Under the pieces are notes generated by a model. It made no database searches. It was not told the origin of the DNA and saw only the letters and a program-made list of their open reading frames with translations. A DNA stretch of 64,000 nucleotides from an uncultured Clostridiaceae bacterium. Its GTDB lineage: Bacteria; Bacillota; Clostridia; Clostridiales; Clostridiaceae. The translations under genes were made by a program, and so were the position numbers. Positions within the stretch are counted from its first letter, which is position 1; every line of letters begins with the position of its first letter. Where the stretch lies: NCBI GenBank assembly GCA_946405135.1, contig CAMJGD010000003.1, positions 62,001 to 126,000 of the forward strand, given 5' to 3'. Shown piece by piece: positions 28,899 to 38,125 of the stretch.

Positions 28899-30104
28899 AT
28901 GAAGAAGAGGTTTAAATACTTACTTGGGTTCATTTGTGTATTTATTTTATTTTTAATCTTTTCAAAAACTTATAGTACATATTTAAATAATAAGATAGAT
29001 AAAATGTGCCGTGAAAGCTTGACTACAGGCTATGGCTTTAAAGAAAAAGAAAAAGGATTAATATTGCAGGAAGAAGCTATAAATGATGGCGATATTATGT
29101 TTCTTGGTTCTTCAGAGTTAGGTTCAAAGGTTAAGCAAAACCCAGGACGTTTTTTCCCAAATAGTTACTTAAATAAGCCTGCTAATTTGATTGGAAGTGC
29201 TCATGTTCAAGATTTGCAACATGCTATGAATTTAGCTTCTGTAGATGGATATAAAAACAAAAAAGTGGTTTATATACTATCTATTCAATGGTTTTTTAAT
29301 AAAAATGGGAATACTGATGAGGGCTTTTTAGCAAAATTTTCACCAGTACAATATTTAAAAATTCTTAATGATAAAGATATAAGTAATGATGTAAAAAAAC
29401 AAATTGCAGAAAGAGTAAATTTTTTTACAAAGAATGATGAGAATTTTAAAGATATAAATTATATAAATAAAGTATATATCAATAAGGATAGTGGTGTTAA
29501 AGGTAAAGTAGCATATTATGTTAATAAACCATATATTAAGGCTAGATTAGAATTGTATAAGTTAAAAGATAAGTATTTATCTATGAAAGCACTGAAAAAG
29601 CTTCCTGAAAATAAAAAACTTTTATCTACGAAAAACATTGATTTTCAAGAGGAGTATAAAAAAGCTAAAGATGAAGGAAAAGCAAAAACTACAAATAATA
29701 AATATTATATAGAAGATAAGTATTTTGATAAATATCTTAGAAAAGATCTAACAGATGTCAAAGATAGATATGTTAAAGACAAGCTTTACAAAACTATAAT
29801 GAATTCAAAAGAATTTGATGATTATAAATTATTTTTACAAGTGTGCAAAGAAAAAAATGTTAAGCCTTATATAGTGTTGATGCCTGTTAATGGCTCTTTC
29901 TATGATTATATGGGATTGAATAAAGAAAATAGGAATGAGTTCTACACTAAAGCGCAAGGTTTAGCAGAGAAATATGGATTTCAAGTACTAAATTTAAAGG
30001 ATAAGGAATATGAGCCGTATTTTATGTATGACCACATGCATTTAGGCTGGAAAGGATGGCTTTATATAAATGAAAAAGTTATTGAATTTATGGGAAAGAG
30101 CTAA
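28899..30104 (+). CDS. dltD: D-alanyl-lipoteichoic acid biosynthesis protein DltD
   Basis: A 401-residue protein with an N-terminal membrane anchor (residues about 5-24) and an extracytoplasmic SGNH-like domain. The catalytic serine is in MFLGSSELG near residue 63, and the histidine is in DHMHLGWKGW near 388. DltD carries out the last transfer of D-alanine to teichoic acid. It follows dltC by seven bases and its 3' end overlaps a 48-codon DltX frame. Confidence 0.95.
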   Translation: MKKRFKYLLGFICVFILFLIFSKTYSTYLNNKIDKMCRESLTTGYGFKEKEKGLILQEEAINDGDIMFLGSSELGSKVKQNPGRFFPNSYLNKPANLIGSAHVQDLQHAMNLASVDGYKNKKVVYILSIQWFFNKNGNTDEGFLAKFSPVQYLKILNDKDISNDVKKQIAERVNFFTKNDENFKDINYINKVYINKDSGVKGKVAYYVNKPYIKARLELYKLKDKYLSMKALKKLPENKKLLSTKNIDFQEEYKKAKDEGKAKTTNNKYYIEDKYFDKYLRKDLTDVKDRYVKDKLYKTIMNSKEFDDYKLFLQVCKEKNVKPYIVLMPVNGSFYDYMGLNKENRNEFYTKAQGLAEKYGFQVLNLKDKEYEPYFMYDHMHLGWKGWLYINEKVIEFMGKS

Positions 30105-30216
30105 TAAAAATAATGTATGCAAAGTTATTTTTATGACTTTGGTGTTAGTGTTCCTGCTGCTATTTAATTTAGTAAAGCCAGAACATGAGATTTCATTTAT
30201 ATATAATCAATTTTAG
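30070..30216 (+). CDS. dltX: DltX, small D-alanylation peptide
   Basis: This 48-residue frame overlaps the last 35 bases of dltD. It has a short charged N-terminus (MKKLLNLWERANKNN), one membrane helix (VIFMTLVLVFLLLFNLV) and ends in FIYNQF. The C-terminal FIYNxF ending is the hallmark of DltX, the small membrane peptide needed for D-alanine transfer in other Gram-positives. There dltX usually precedes dltA; here it is last. AAGGATGG lies about ten bases before the ATG. A terminator follows 17 bases after the stop, which supports it as the true end of the operon. Confidence 0.85.
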   Translation: MKKLLNLWERANKNNVCKVIFMTLVLVFLLLFNLVKPEHEISFIYNQF

Positions 30217-30232
30217 GGTAGCATTGTTTTAT

Positions 30233-30280
30233 AAGAGTTTAAGTTTCTACATTTTTAGTAGAAGTTTAGACTCTTTTTAT
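30233..30280 (+). terminator. Terminator of the dlt operon
   Basis: AAGAGTTTAAGTTTCTAC pairs with GTAGAAGTTTAGACTCTT (with G-U pairs and one mismatch) around a short loop and runs into TTTTTATT. Confidence 0.85.
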
Positions 30281-30415
30281 TATAGTCTGGAATAATAAAA
30301 TTATTTTTTAATAGTTAAATATTGATAAATATAAAATAGTACACATAAAATAAAGTTTATTTAGCAAGTTATGAAATAATATTTTAATAATTTATTTTAT
30401 TTTTAAAATAAAATG

Positions 30416-30443
30416 TTGAAATATTATTTTAAAAGCATATAAT
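30416..30443 (+). promoter_or_regulatory. Likely promoter of the tandem serine hydrolase gene
   Basis: TTGAAA, 16 bases, TATAAT. It leaves a long untranslated leader of about 258 bases. Confidence 0.45.
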
Positions 30444-30701
30444 GAAGGTAAGAGAATATGTAAAGGTTTTAAAGAATTTGTAATTAATCTAAATTAATGC
30501 TGAAAAGGTTAACATAAGAATATCAAAGTATATGATATAAATTGAATTTCTATGAACACAATAGAATATTAAATTATCCACATAGGGGGTGTAGTTGTAT
30601 GTGAGACATTTAACATGAAGGTTGTATCTCTTAAGAAAAATATTATTAAGAGTAAATATTCGTATTAATGGATTAAAATTACAAAAAGAGGGGTATGGGA
30701 A

Positions 30702-33700
30702 ATGAATAAAAAGGCTAAGGTTTTTGTATCTGCATTTTTAGCAGTAAGTATGATTTTACCAAGTTATGGTATGGTAACTGCTAAAGCTGATGAAGTCACA
30801 TTAGTTGATAATAACTTTGTTTTTTCTCAGACTAAAGAAAAAATTCCAGACGAATCACTTTCGGATGCAGTTTATGCTAGATACAGAAGAAATTTTAAGG
30901 GTTACAAAGGAAGAGGGACTATAATAGTAGAAAATAATGGGGCAAAAAGTGCAGAGCTTTATATTAATGGTCATAAGCTTGATATATCAGATGCTTTAAA
31001 GAGCTCAAAAGCTTCTGTTAAGTATGATATAGGAAAATATACTGTAGATGGAGATAATGCTTTAAAAGTTACAAATATTTCTCCTGAAAAAGCATCTATA
31101 AATGTTAGAGTTTTTTATCCTGAGCTTGTATATGGAAATCCTGAAGAAGTTGGTTTTTCTAGTGAAAAGTTAAAAGAAGTTGACGATTTTATAAATTCTG
31201 AAGTTAAAGAAGGTTTTCCGGGGGCAGCTCTTATTATCGTTAAAGATGGAAAGATAATAAAAAATACTGCTTACGGATATAAAAAGAAATATGAGCAAGA
31301 TAATCTAATGGATAAATTTGAAGAGATGAGTACAGATACATTATTTGATTTAGCATCTAATTCTAAAATGTACTCAACTAATTTAGCTCTTCAAAAATTG
31401 GTGTATGAAGGAAAACTTGATGTAAATGATAAGGTATGTAAATACATACCAGAATTCAAAGATAATTCTCAAGATAAAATAAAAGGAAAAGATAAAATAA
31501 GAGTTAGAGATTTATTAAATCACTCTGCTGGATTTGCACCTGAAGTTAGATATTTTGATCCTGAAAGTGCAGGAGAACTTTATTCTCAAGATAGAGCTGC
31601 TACACTGAAAATGTTAGAAAAGACACCTCTTGTATATGAAACAGGCACAGAGGTTCGATATAGTGATACAGATTATATGCTTTTAGGATACATAGTAGAA
31701 AAAATAACAGGGATGCCTCAAGATAAATATGTAGAGGAAAATATATATAAGCCTCTTGGCCTTAAGTCTACTGTATATAATCCACTAAAAAAAGGTTTCA
31801 AAAAAGAAGATGTGGCTGCTACAGAAAGAAATGGTAATACAAGAGATCACATGTTAAGCTTTCCAAATATAAGAGAGTATACATTGCAAGGAGAAGTCCA
31901 TGATGAAAAGGCATGGTACAGCATGGATGGAGTTGCTGGACATGCAGGATTGTTCTCAAACACTAAAGACCTTGCTGTGCTAGCGCAGATGATTTTAAAT
32001 GAAGGTGGATATGGTGGAGTAAAACTTTTCGATAAGAATACTTTAGAGAAGTTTACAAAACCAGCAGATCATGATGATACCTATGGACTAGGTTGGGATA
32101 GACAAGGCGATATGCTTAAGGTTTGGGAGTTTGGTCCTTATGCAAGTTGCAGAACTATAGGACATACAGGATGGACTGGTACTGTAAGTAATATTGACCC
32201 TAAAAATGATATGGCTGTAATTCTTTTAACTAATGTTAGACATACTCCTTGTCCAAATGGAAATTTTGAAGCTAATAGTAAGTTCCAGACAGGAAGATAT
32301 GGAAGTATCATGTCTTTAGTATATGAGGCGTTGCTTGAAAATCATAAGACTTCAGTGGAAAAAGACAGTAAGCCAATCACAGAAGTTATAAGCAGCGAAG
32401 CTTCTCAGGTGGATTCTAAATTCCCAGAAGACTCACCAACAAGCAGAATTCATGCAAGGTACAGAAGAGTATTTAAAGGATATGAAGGAATGGGACAGAT
32501 AGTAGTTGAAAACCACGGTGCTACTTCTGCAGAAGTTTATATAAATGGAAAGAAAATAGATATAAGCAAGGCATTAAGTAAAGCAGATGGTAAAGCTGTG
32601 CTTAATATTGGTGCTTATACAAGAGATGGTTCAAATGCTATTAAAGTTTTAAATGTTTTACCTAATAAATCTTATATAGATGTAAAGGTTTTATATCCAG
32701 AGCTTATTGAGGGAACTCCTGAGTCTGTGGGATTATCTAAGGAAAAGCTTGATAGAATTGATGAGATAATAAATTCTGAAATAAAATATGGACTTCCTGG
32801 AGCAGCTCTTCTTGTGGTTAAGGATGGTAAGATAGTTAAAGATTCTTACTATGGAAATATAAAGAGCTTTGATGGACAAAAGAAATTAGAAAATCCTAAG
32901 AAAATAGAAAAAAATAGTTTATTTGACTTAGGAAATAATACAGGATTATTCTCTACAAATCTTGCAATACAGAAATTATCAAGAGACGGAAAAATAAATG
33001 TTGATAATGCAGTTAGCAAATATATTCCTGAATTTAAAGGCGGAGGTAAAGAAAATATTACTTTAAGGAACTTACTAAATCATACATCAGGTCTTCCAAT
33101 AGACATGAAATTTTATGATCCTAATTCAGGAGAACTATATTCTGTTGAAAGAGAAAAAACTTTGGCTAATTTATCAAAGGTTAAACTAGATTTTGCTCCA
33201 GGAGCTAAAGTGAGATACAGCGATTTAGATTACATGGTTTTAGGATATATTGTGGAAAAAGTGACAAATATGACTCAAGATGAGTATGTTGAAAATAATA
33301 TATACAAGCCTTTAGGATTAAAAAATACTTTGTATAGACCATTAGACAAGGGCTTTGAAAAAGATAATATTGTTGCTACAGGAATCTATGGAAATACCAA
33401 AAATAATACTATTAATTATAAAGGTATAAGAACTGAGACTATTCAAGGGGAAGTTCAGGATGAAAATGCATTTTATTCTATGGGAAAGGTGTCTGGACAT
33501 TCAGGATTATTCTCTACAGCAAGAGATTTAGCTGTACTTTCTCAAGTTATGCTAAATAGAGGGGGATATGGCGGAGTTAAACTTTTTGACAGCGATGGCA
33601 TGGAGCAGTTTACTAAATCTTCTGAGTTAAGCAGATTATATGGATTAGGGTTAGATAGACAGTCAGATTCAGAGAATATAGATAAGTTTGGTCCTTATGC

Positions 33701-34508
33701 TAGCAGTTTAACCATAGGCCATACAGGAGATACTGGAAATGCAGTTTTGGTAGATATGAAAAATGATACTGCAGTAATTTTGCTTACTAGTTTACAGCAT
33801 TCTGATTATAATAGCCATACAAAGGAATTTGAAAATAGTGCTTATATAACTTCTAAATATGGCAATATTATGTCTATGTTATATGAGACTTTAATGGAAA
33901 AAGGAAATTCAGGAGATTCAAGTATAATACAAGGAGCTAAAGATCAAGTGAAATATGCTAAAGAAAATAACGAAGCTTACGTGGCAAGAGCTGCTGCAGC
34001 TAGTTTAGATATACTTGTATCTAAAGCAGAAAAATCCTTAAATAAAAAAGACTTGGATATAGTAAAGCCTCTTGTTAATGATTTGCCAGATACTAAGGAA
34101 AAAGAAGCTCTTCTATCTAGAATAGATTTAGTAGAAAAGAAGACAAATTTTGAAGTGGATATTAAAAAGGCTGAAGAAGTATTAGCAAAAGCAGAGAAAA
34201 GTAAAGATCCAGTGGACGTAGAACAAGCTGAAAAACTTATAAGCAATCTTTTAGATGGAAAAGAAAAGAAAGAGCTAATGAATAGATTAGAAAAGTTAAA
34301 AAAGGGTATAGAAGAAGATAAAAAAGAAGACAAGGTATCAGAAAATAAAAAATCCAATGAAGTGGAAAAAGCAAAAGAATCTAAAAACACTATAAAGCAT
34401 AATATACCTAAAACAGGTTCAAATATAAACTTTAGAAATCTTATGCTTTTAGGAAGTGGATTTATTGTAGCAGGATTGATCCAAGTGCTATATAGAAAAA
34501 GAAGATAA
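30702..34508 (+). CDS. Wall-anchored tandem serine hydrolase (AmiE/YbbE, beta-lactamase fold)
   Basis: A 1268-residue secreted protein. Order: signal peptide (1-29); beta-rich domain (about 35-140); serine hydrolase of beta-lactamase/PBP4 fold (about 145-550); a second beta-rich domain (about 565-680) and second hydrolase domain (about 685-1080); two alpha-helical repeats (about 1090-1215); sorting signal IPKTG, hydrophobic helix, RKRR tail. Copy 1 keeps the nucleophile motif S-x-x-K (ASNSK), RYSD and GHTG. Copy 2 reads GNNTG at the nucleophile site, losing both serine and lysine, so it is probably inactive. In Bacillus the relative YbbE/AmiE is encoded with NamZ in a MurNAc recycling cluster; the same pairing is seen here with the next gene. 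Confidence 0.88.
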   Translation: MNKKAKVFVSAFLAVSMILPSYGMVTAKADEVTLVDNNFVFSQTKEKIPDESLSDAVYARYRRNFKGYKGRGTIIVENNGAKSAELYINGHKLDISDALKSSKASVKYDIGKYTVDGDNALKVTNISPEKASINVRVFYPELVYGNPEEVGFSSEKLKEVDDFINSEVKEGFPGAALIIVKDGKIIKNTAYGYKKKYEQDNLMDKFEEMSTDTLFDLASNSKMYSTNLALQKLVYEGKLDVNDKVCKYIPEFKDNSQDKIKGKDKIRVRDLLNHSAGFAPEVRYFDPESAGELYSQDRAATLKMLEKTPLVYETGTEVRYSDTDYMLLGYIVEKITGMPQDKYVEENIYKPLGLKSTVYNPLKKGFKKEDVAATERNGNTRDHMLSFPNIREYTLQGEVHDEKAWYSMDGVAGHAGLFSNTKDLAVLAQMILNEGGYGGVKLFDKNTLEKFTKPADHDDTYGLGWDRQGDMLKVWEFGPYASCRTIGHTGWTGTVSNIDPKNDMAVILLTNVRHTPCPNGNFEANSKFQTGRYGSIMSLVYEALLENHKTSVEKDSKPITEVISSEASQVDSKFPEDSPTSRIHARYRRVFKGYEGMGQIVVENHGATSAEVYINGKKIDISKALSKADGKAVLNIGAYTRDGSNAIKVLNVLPNKSYIDVKVLYPELIEGTPESVGLSKEKLDRIDEIINSEIKYGLPGAALLVVKDGKIVKDSYYGNIKSFDGQKKLENPKKIEKNSLFDLGNNTGLFSTNLAIQKLSRDGKINVDNAVSKYIPEFKGGGKENITLRNLLNHTSGLPIDMKFYDPNSGELYSVEREKTLANLSKVKLDFAPGAKVRYSDLDYMVLGYIVEKVTNMTQDEYVENNIYKPLGLKNTLYRPLDKGFEKDNIVATGIYGNTKNNTINYKGIRTETIQGEVQDENAFYSMGKVSGHSGLFSTARDLAVLSQVMLNRGGYGGVKLFDSDGMEQFTKSSELSRLYGLGLDRQSDSENIDKFGPYASSLTIGHTGDTGNAVLVDMKNDTAVILLTSLQHSDYNSHTKEFENSAYITSKYGNIMSMLYETLMEKGNSGDSSIIQGAKDQVKYAKENNEAYVARAAAASLDILVSKAEKSLNKKDLDIVKPLVNDLPDTKEKEALLSRIDLVEKKTNFEVDIKKAEEVLAKAEKSKDPVDVEQAEKLISNLLDGKEKKELMNRLEKLKKGIEEDKKEDKVSENKKSNEVEKAKESKNTIKHNIPKTGSNINFRNLMLLGSGFIVAGLIQVLYRKRR

Positions 34509-34636
34509 ATAACTATGGAGCTGCTGGACAGTAAGTAAAATTTCATTATAGACTAAATGACTTTTATAAAAGCTCATAAATATTATAATGTTTGCAGCAG
34601 CTTCATAGAACTAAAGATATACAAGGAGGGGTAATT

Positions 34637-37603
34637 TTGAAAAAGAAATTAAAAACATTTTTAAGTGCTTTTGTTGCAGTTTCCATGGGATTATCTATTA
34701 TAGCAACTTCAAAAGCACCAAAGGCAGAAGCCTATAGTGGTAATTCAAGCGCTAAAATAAAGCTTGGAATTGATAACCTAGATAATTACTTAGATTATTT
34801 TAAAGGGAAAAGAGTAGGTCTTATAACAAATCCATCAGGTATGGATAGTAATTTTAAGAGTTCTATCGATGTGCTATTTGAAAAAACAAAGCTTACATCT
34901 TTATTTGCAGCAGAGCATGGAATAAGAGGAGATGCTCAAGCCGGCAGTGGTGTTGGAAGCGAGATTGATGAAATAACAAAAGTTCCTATATACAGTCTAT
35001 ATGGTAAGACAAAAAAACCAACACCTGAAATGTTAAAAGATGTAGATGTACTAACATATGATATGCAGGATGTAGGAGCAAGATTTTATACTTATATAAA
35101 TACTATGGCTTATGCTATGGAAGCCTGCGCAGAGAACAATAAAACCTTTGTAGTATTTGATAGACCAAATCCTATAGGAGGAGAACAAGTACAAGGCAGC
35201 ATACTTCAGCAAGGTAATGAATCTTTCGTTGGAATGTATCCTATAGTTCAAAGATATGGACTTACTATAGGTGAATATGCAAGATATATAAATAAAAAGT
35301 TTAATATAAATTGTGATCTTAAAATTGTTCCAATGACAGGCTGGTCAAGAGATATGTACTATGATGAAACAGGTCTTAAGACTTGGGTTATGCCATCACC
35401 CAATATGCCAACTTTAGATACTGCTATAGTATATACAGGAACATGCGTATTTGAAGGAACTAATCTTTCAGAAGGAAGAGGTACTACAAGACCTTTTGAG
35501 CTTATAGGTGCACCTTGGATAAAACCACTTGAACTTGCAAAAAAACTTAATTCTTTAGATTTGCCAGGAGTGAAGTTTAGAGCAGCATCTTTTAAGCCTA
35601 TTTTCTCAAAACATTCAGGAGTAAATTGCGGCGGAGTACAGGTATATGTAACAGATAGAGAAAAGTTTAATTCTGTAAAAACTGGCTATGCAATGCTTTA
35701 TACTATAAGAGATATGTATCCTAATGATTTTAAATATCTTGAAAATAATTTTATAGACAAGCTTGTTGGTAATAGCTATGTAAGAGAAGGAAAATATGAT
35801 CTAGCAAAATTATTTGAAATAGTTGATAAGGAATCCAATGAATTTAAACAAAAAGTAGAACCTTATAAAATATATAAAGAAATAAATAAAAATAATAATC
35901 ACAATAAAGATGAAAAGGTAAAGCTAGGAATAGATAATGTAGATGACTATATAACTTATTTTAAAGACAAAAAAGTTGGATTAATAACAAATCCATCAGG
36001 TATGGATAGTAATTTTAAGAGTTCTATAGATGTGCTCTTTGAAAAAACAAAGCTTACATCTTTATTTGCAGCAGAGCATGGAATAAGAGGAGATGCTCAA
36101 GCCGGCAGTGGTGTTGGAAGCGAGATTGATGAAATAACAAAAGTTCCTATATACAGTCTATATGGTAAGACAAAAAAACCAACACCTGAAATGTTAAAAG
36201 ATGTAGATGTACTAACATATGATATGCAGGATGTAGGAGCAAGATTTTATACTTATATAAATACTATGGCTTATGCTATGGAAGCCTGCGCAGAGAACAA
36301 TAAAACCTTTGTAGTATTTGATAGACCAAATCCTATAGGAGGAGAACAAGTACAAGGCAGCATACTTCAGCAAGGTAATGAATCTTTCGTTGGAATGTAT
36401 CCTATAGTTCAAAGATATGGACTTACTATAGGTGAATATGCAAGATATATAAATAAAAAGTTTAATATAAATTGTGATCTTAAAATTGTTCCAATGACAG
36501 GCTGGTCAAGAGATATGTACTATGATGAAACAGGTCTTAAGACTTGGGTTATGCCATCACCCAATATGCCAACTTTAGATACTGCTATAGTATATACAGG
36601 AACATGCGTATTTGAAGGAACTAATCTTTCAGAAGGAAGAGGTACTACAAGACCTTTTGAGCTTATAGGTGCACCTTGGATAAAACCACTTGAACTTGCA
36701 AAAAAACTTAATTCTTTAGATTTGCCAGGAGTGAAGTTTAGAGCAGCATCTTTTAAGCCTATTTTCTCAAAACATTCAGGAGTAAATTGCGGCGGAGTAC
36801 AGGTATATGTAACAGATAGAGAAAAGTTTAATTCTGTAAAAACTGGCTATGCAATGCTTTATACTATAAGAGATATGTATCCTAATGATTTTAAATATCT
36901 TGAAAATAATTTTATAGACAAGCTTGTTGGTAATAGCTATGTAAGAGAAGGAAAATATGATCTAGCAAAATTATTTGAGATAGTTGACAGAGATTCAAAA
37001 GAATTTGAAAAGGATATAGAAGATTCAAGAATATATGTAGTAAACCCTGATGATGTTATAAAATCTGTAGAAAAAGCAGAAAAGACTAGAGATACAAAAG
37101 ATGTAAATGATGCAAGAACTCTTGTTAATATGCTTCCTGATGGAAAACAAAAGACAGAGTTTTTAAGCAAATTGAACAATCTAGAAGAGTCAATAAAACT
37201 TGAGGCTATAAGTAAGGCAATAAAGGCTGTAAAAAATGCAGAAGAAACAAAATCAGAGGAAGATATTAAAAATGCAAGAGACCTAGTAGGTAAACTTCAA
37301 GATGGAAAAGAAAAAGAAGAATTGATAAATAAATTAGATGCTTTAGAAAAAGCTATTGAAAATGAAAAAGAAAAAGAAAATAAAAAGGAAAATGAAAATA
37401 AAAATGAAACTAAGAAAGATGATCAAAATAAGACTGCTGTAGATAAAGAAAAGAATGCAAAAACTCAATCAAAAGAAAAAGAGATTGCTGTTTCTAAAAC
37501 AGGAGTAAAGATGCCTAAAACAGGAGCTCCAGTTGGACTTTTAGGTATGACAGGCATTGGTATAGTAAGCATACTAGCTGGATTATTTATAAGAAAGAAG
37601 TAA
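34637..37603 (+). CDS. namZ: Wall-anchored tandem NamZ (exo-beta-N-acetylmuramidase, DUF1343/GH171)
   Basis: A 988-residue secreted protein: signal peptide, NamZ domain 1, NamZ domain 2, two charged helical repeats (about residues 790-890), a lysine/glutamate tail and the sorting signal MPKTG with a hydrophobic helix and RKK. NamZ removes non-reducing terminal MurNAc from peptidoglycan fragments. Both copies carry GLITNPSGMD, FAAEHGIRGD, YDMQDVGARFYTY and DRPNPIGG. The two domains are identical over more than 300 residues, and nearly identical in DNA. Start is TTG 34637, five bases after AGGAGGGG; an in-frame TTG at 34592 has no ribosome site and would spoil the signal peptide. Forms an operon with the serine hydrolase. 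Confidence 0.9.
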   Translation: MKKKLKTFLSAFVAVSMGLSIIATSKAPKAEAYSGNSSAKIKLGIDNLDNYLDYFKGKRVGLITNPSGMDSNFKSSIDVLFEKTKLTSLFAAEHGIRGDAQAGSGVGSEIDEITKVPIYSLYGKTKKPTPEMLKDVDVLTYDMQDVGARFYTYINTMAYAMEACAENNKTFVVFDRPNPIGGEQVQGSILQQGNESFVGMYPIVQRYGLTIGEYARYINKKFNINCDLKIVPMTGWSRDMYYDETGLKTWVMPSPNMPTLDTAIVYTGTCVFEGTNLSEGRGTTRPFELIGAPWIKPLELAKKLNSLDLPGVKFRAASFKPIFSKHSGVNCGGVQVYVTDREKFNSVKTGYAMLYTIRDMYPNDFKYLENNFIDKLVGNSYVREGKYDLAKLFEIVDKESNEFKQKVEPYKIYKEINKNNNHNKDEKVKLGIDNVDDYITYFKDKKVGLITNPSGMDSNFKSSIDVLFEKTKLTSLFAAEHGIRGDAQAGSGVGSEIDEITKVPIYSLYGKTKKPTPEMLKDVDVLTYDMQDVGARFYTYINTMAYAMEACAENNKTFVVFDRPNPIGGEQVQGSILQQGNESFVGMYPIVQRYGLTIGEYARYINKKFNINCDLKIVPMTGWSRDMYYDETGLKTWVMPSPNMPTLDTAIVYTGTCVFEGTNLSEGRGTTRPFELIGAPWIKPLELAKKLNSLDLPGVKFRAASFKPIFSKHSGVNCGGVQVYVTDREKFNSVKTGYAMLYTIRDMYPNDFKYLENNFIDKLVGNSYVREGKYDLAKLFEIVDRDSKEFEKDIEDSRIYVVNPDDVIKSVEKAEKTRDTKDVNDARTLVNMLPDGKQKTEFLSKLNNLEESIKLEAISKAIKAVKNAEETKSEEDIKNARDLVGKLQDGKEKEELINKLDALEKAIENEKEKENKKENENKNETKKDDQNKTAVDKEKNAKTQSKEKEIAVSKTGVKMPKTGAPVGLLGMTGIGIVSILAGLFIRKK
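34822..35818 (+). repeat. Near-identical 1-kb direct repeat, copy 1 (in namZ)
   Basis: About 997 bases recur at 35983-36979, offset 1161 bases. By eye I found only two differences, both in the first 60 bases, at synonymous or silent positions. Identity stops sharply at both sides. Confidence 0.9.
35983..36979 (+). repeat. Near-identical 1-kb direct repeat, copy 2 (in namZ)
   Basis: Second copy of the repeat at 34822-35818; see that entry. It stays in frame, 387 codons after copy 1. Confidence 0.9.
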
Positions 37604-37638
37604 CTTAATCATTTCACAGCTTTGTAAGCTGAATACAA

Positions 37639-37695
37639 AAAACTCCTTCCTAATAATAGTGGGTGTAACCCTATATTATAGGAAGGGGTTTTTTA
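37639..37695 (+). terminator. Terminator after the namZ gene
   Basis: AACTCCTTCCTA on the left pairs with TAGGAAGGGGTT on the right (one G-U), with further partial pairing inside, then TTTTTT. Confidence 0.85.
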
Positions 37696-37893
37696 GACTC
37701 TTTTTTAGTATAGGGGACAACCACATTAAGAGTAAATATTACAACAGGTTGAACTAATTTTAAATTTATAAAACAATATATTGCATGTATGTAAATCTTT
37801 TAGTGCAAAAGCCTCATATATTAAATTATAAGTAGTTTTAAATATGAAAGGTTAATCAATTAGCTATGTATAATACTGAAAATAGCTTCATGA

Positions 37894-37960
37894 CTATGTT
37901 GTAAGAAAAAGTAGATAAAAGCACTATTATTTTAATACTATGTTATAAGAAAAGGTAGAT
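37894..37960 (+). repeat. Dispersed 23-nt repeat, two copies 44 bases apart
   Basis: Copies at 37894-37916 and 37938-37960 follow the pattern CTATGTTGTA then AGAAAAAGTAGAT, the second with two substitutions. Related copies lie at 51444, 51510, 55604-55980 and, inverted, 56061-56210. Confidence 0.65.
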
Positions 37961-37993
37961 TAATAATAAAATTAAAGATAATATGTAATAATA

Positions 37994-38022
37994 TGGACAT
38001 AAAAACATACAAATGCTATAAT
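37994..38022 (+). promoter_or_regulatory. Sigma-A promoter of the rfbA operon
   Basis: TGGACA, 17 bases, TATAAT. It lies 121 bases before the rfbA ATG, downstream of a terminator. Confidence 0.6.
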
Positions 38023-38093
38023 TATAAGGCAATAAATATTAATATTTTGTAAAATATTAGAGGTAGAACTCTTCATGCTTTATATAAGTGTGG

Positions 38094-38125
38094 ATAGTTT
38101 ATAGCAAATATAAAGATTTAAAAAT
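38094..38125 (+). repeat. 32-nt element shared with the dlt leader (copy 2)
   Basis: Matches 25806-25837 at 28 of 32 positions. Here it lies inside the transcribed leader, ending 18 bases before the rfbA ATG. Confidence 0.45.

Larger units (their letters stand above)
30217..30701 (+). other. Intergenic region between dlt and the wall-hydrolase pair
   Basis: No gene is visible. The stretch holds the dlt terminator, a likely promoter at 30416-30443 and a leader of about 258 bases. Within the leader, CTCTTAA (30628) and TTAAGAG (30646) can form a 7-bp hairpin. I did not recognise a known riboswitch. Confidence 0.5.

Noticed and set aside
30444..30701. A c-di-GMP or other known riboswitch in the leader of the tandem hydrolase gene
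   Set aside because: Only a short hairpin is visible; none of the conserved blocks of classes I know could be found.
33977..34546. A 189-codon open frame on the - strand
   Set aside because: It is the antisense of the lysine/glutamate-rich helical repeats and sorting signal of the tandem hydrolase; composition (S/F-rich) and lack of a ribosome site mark it as a shadow.
35051..36412. Two identical 66-codon - strand frames
   Set aside because: They are shadows duplicated because the namZ domain itself is duplicated.
30645..37740. A 16-nt direct match (ATTAAGAGTAAATATT) flanking the hydrolase pair, as a possible attachment or insertion site
   Set aside because: In AT-rich DNA of this length several such matches are expected by chance, and there is no integrase or transposase.
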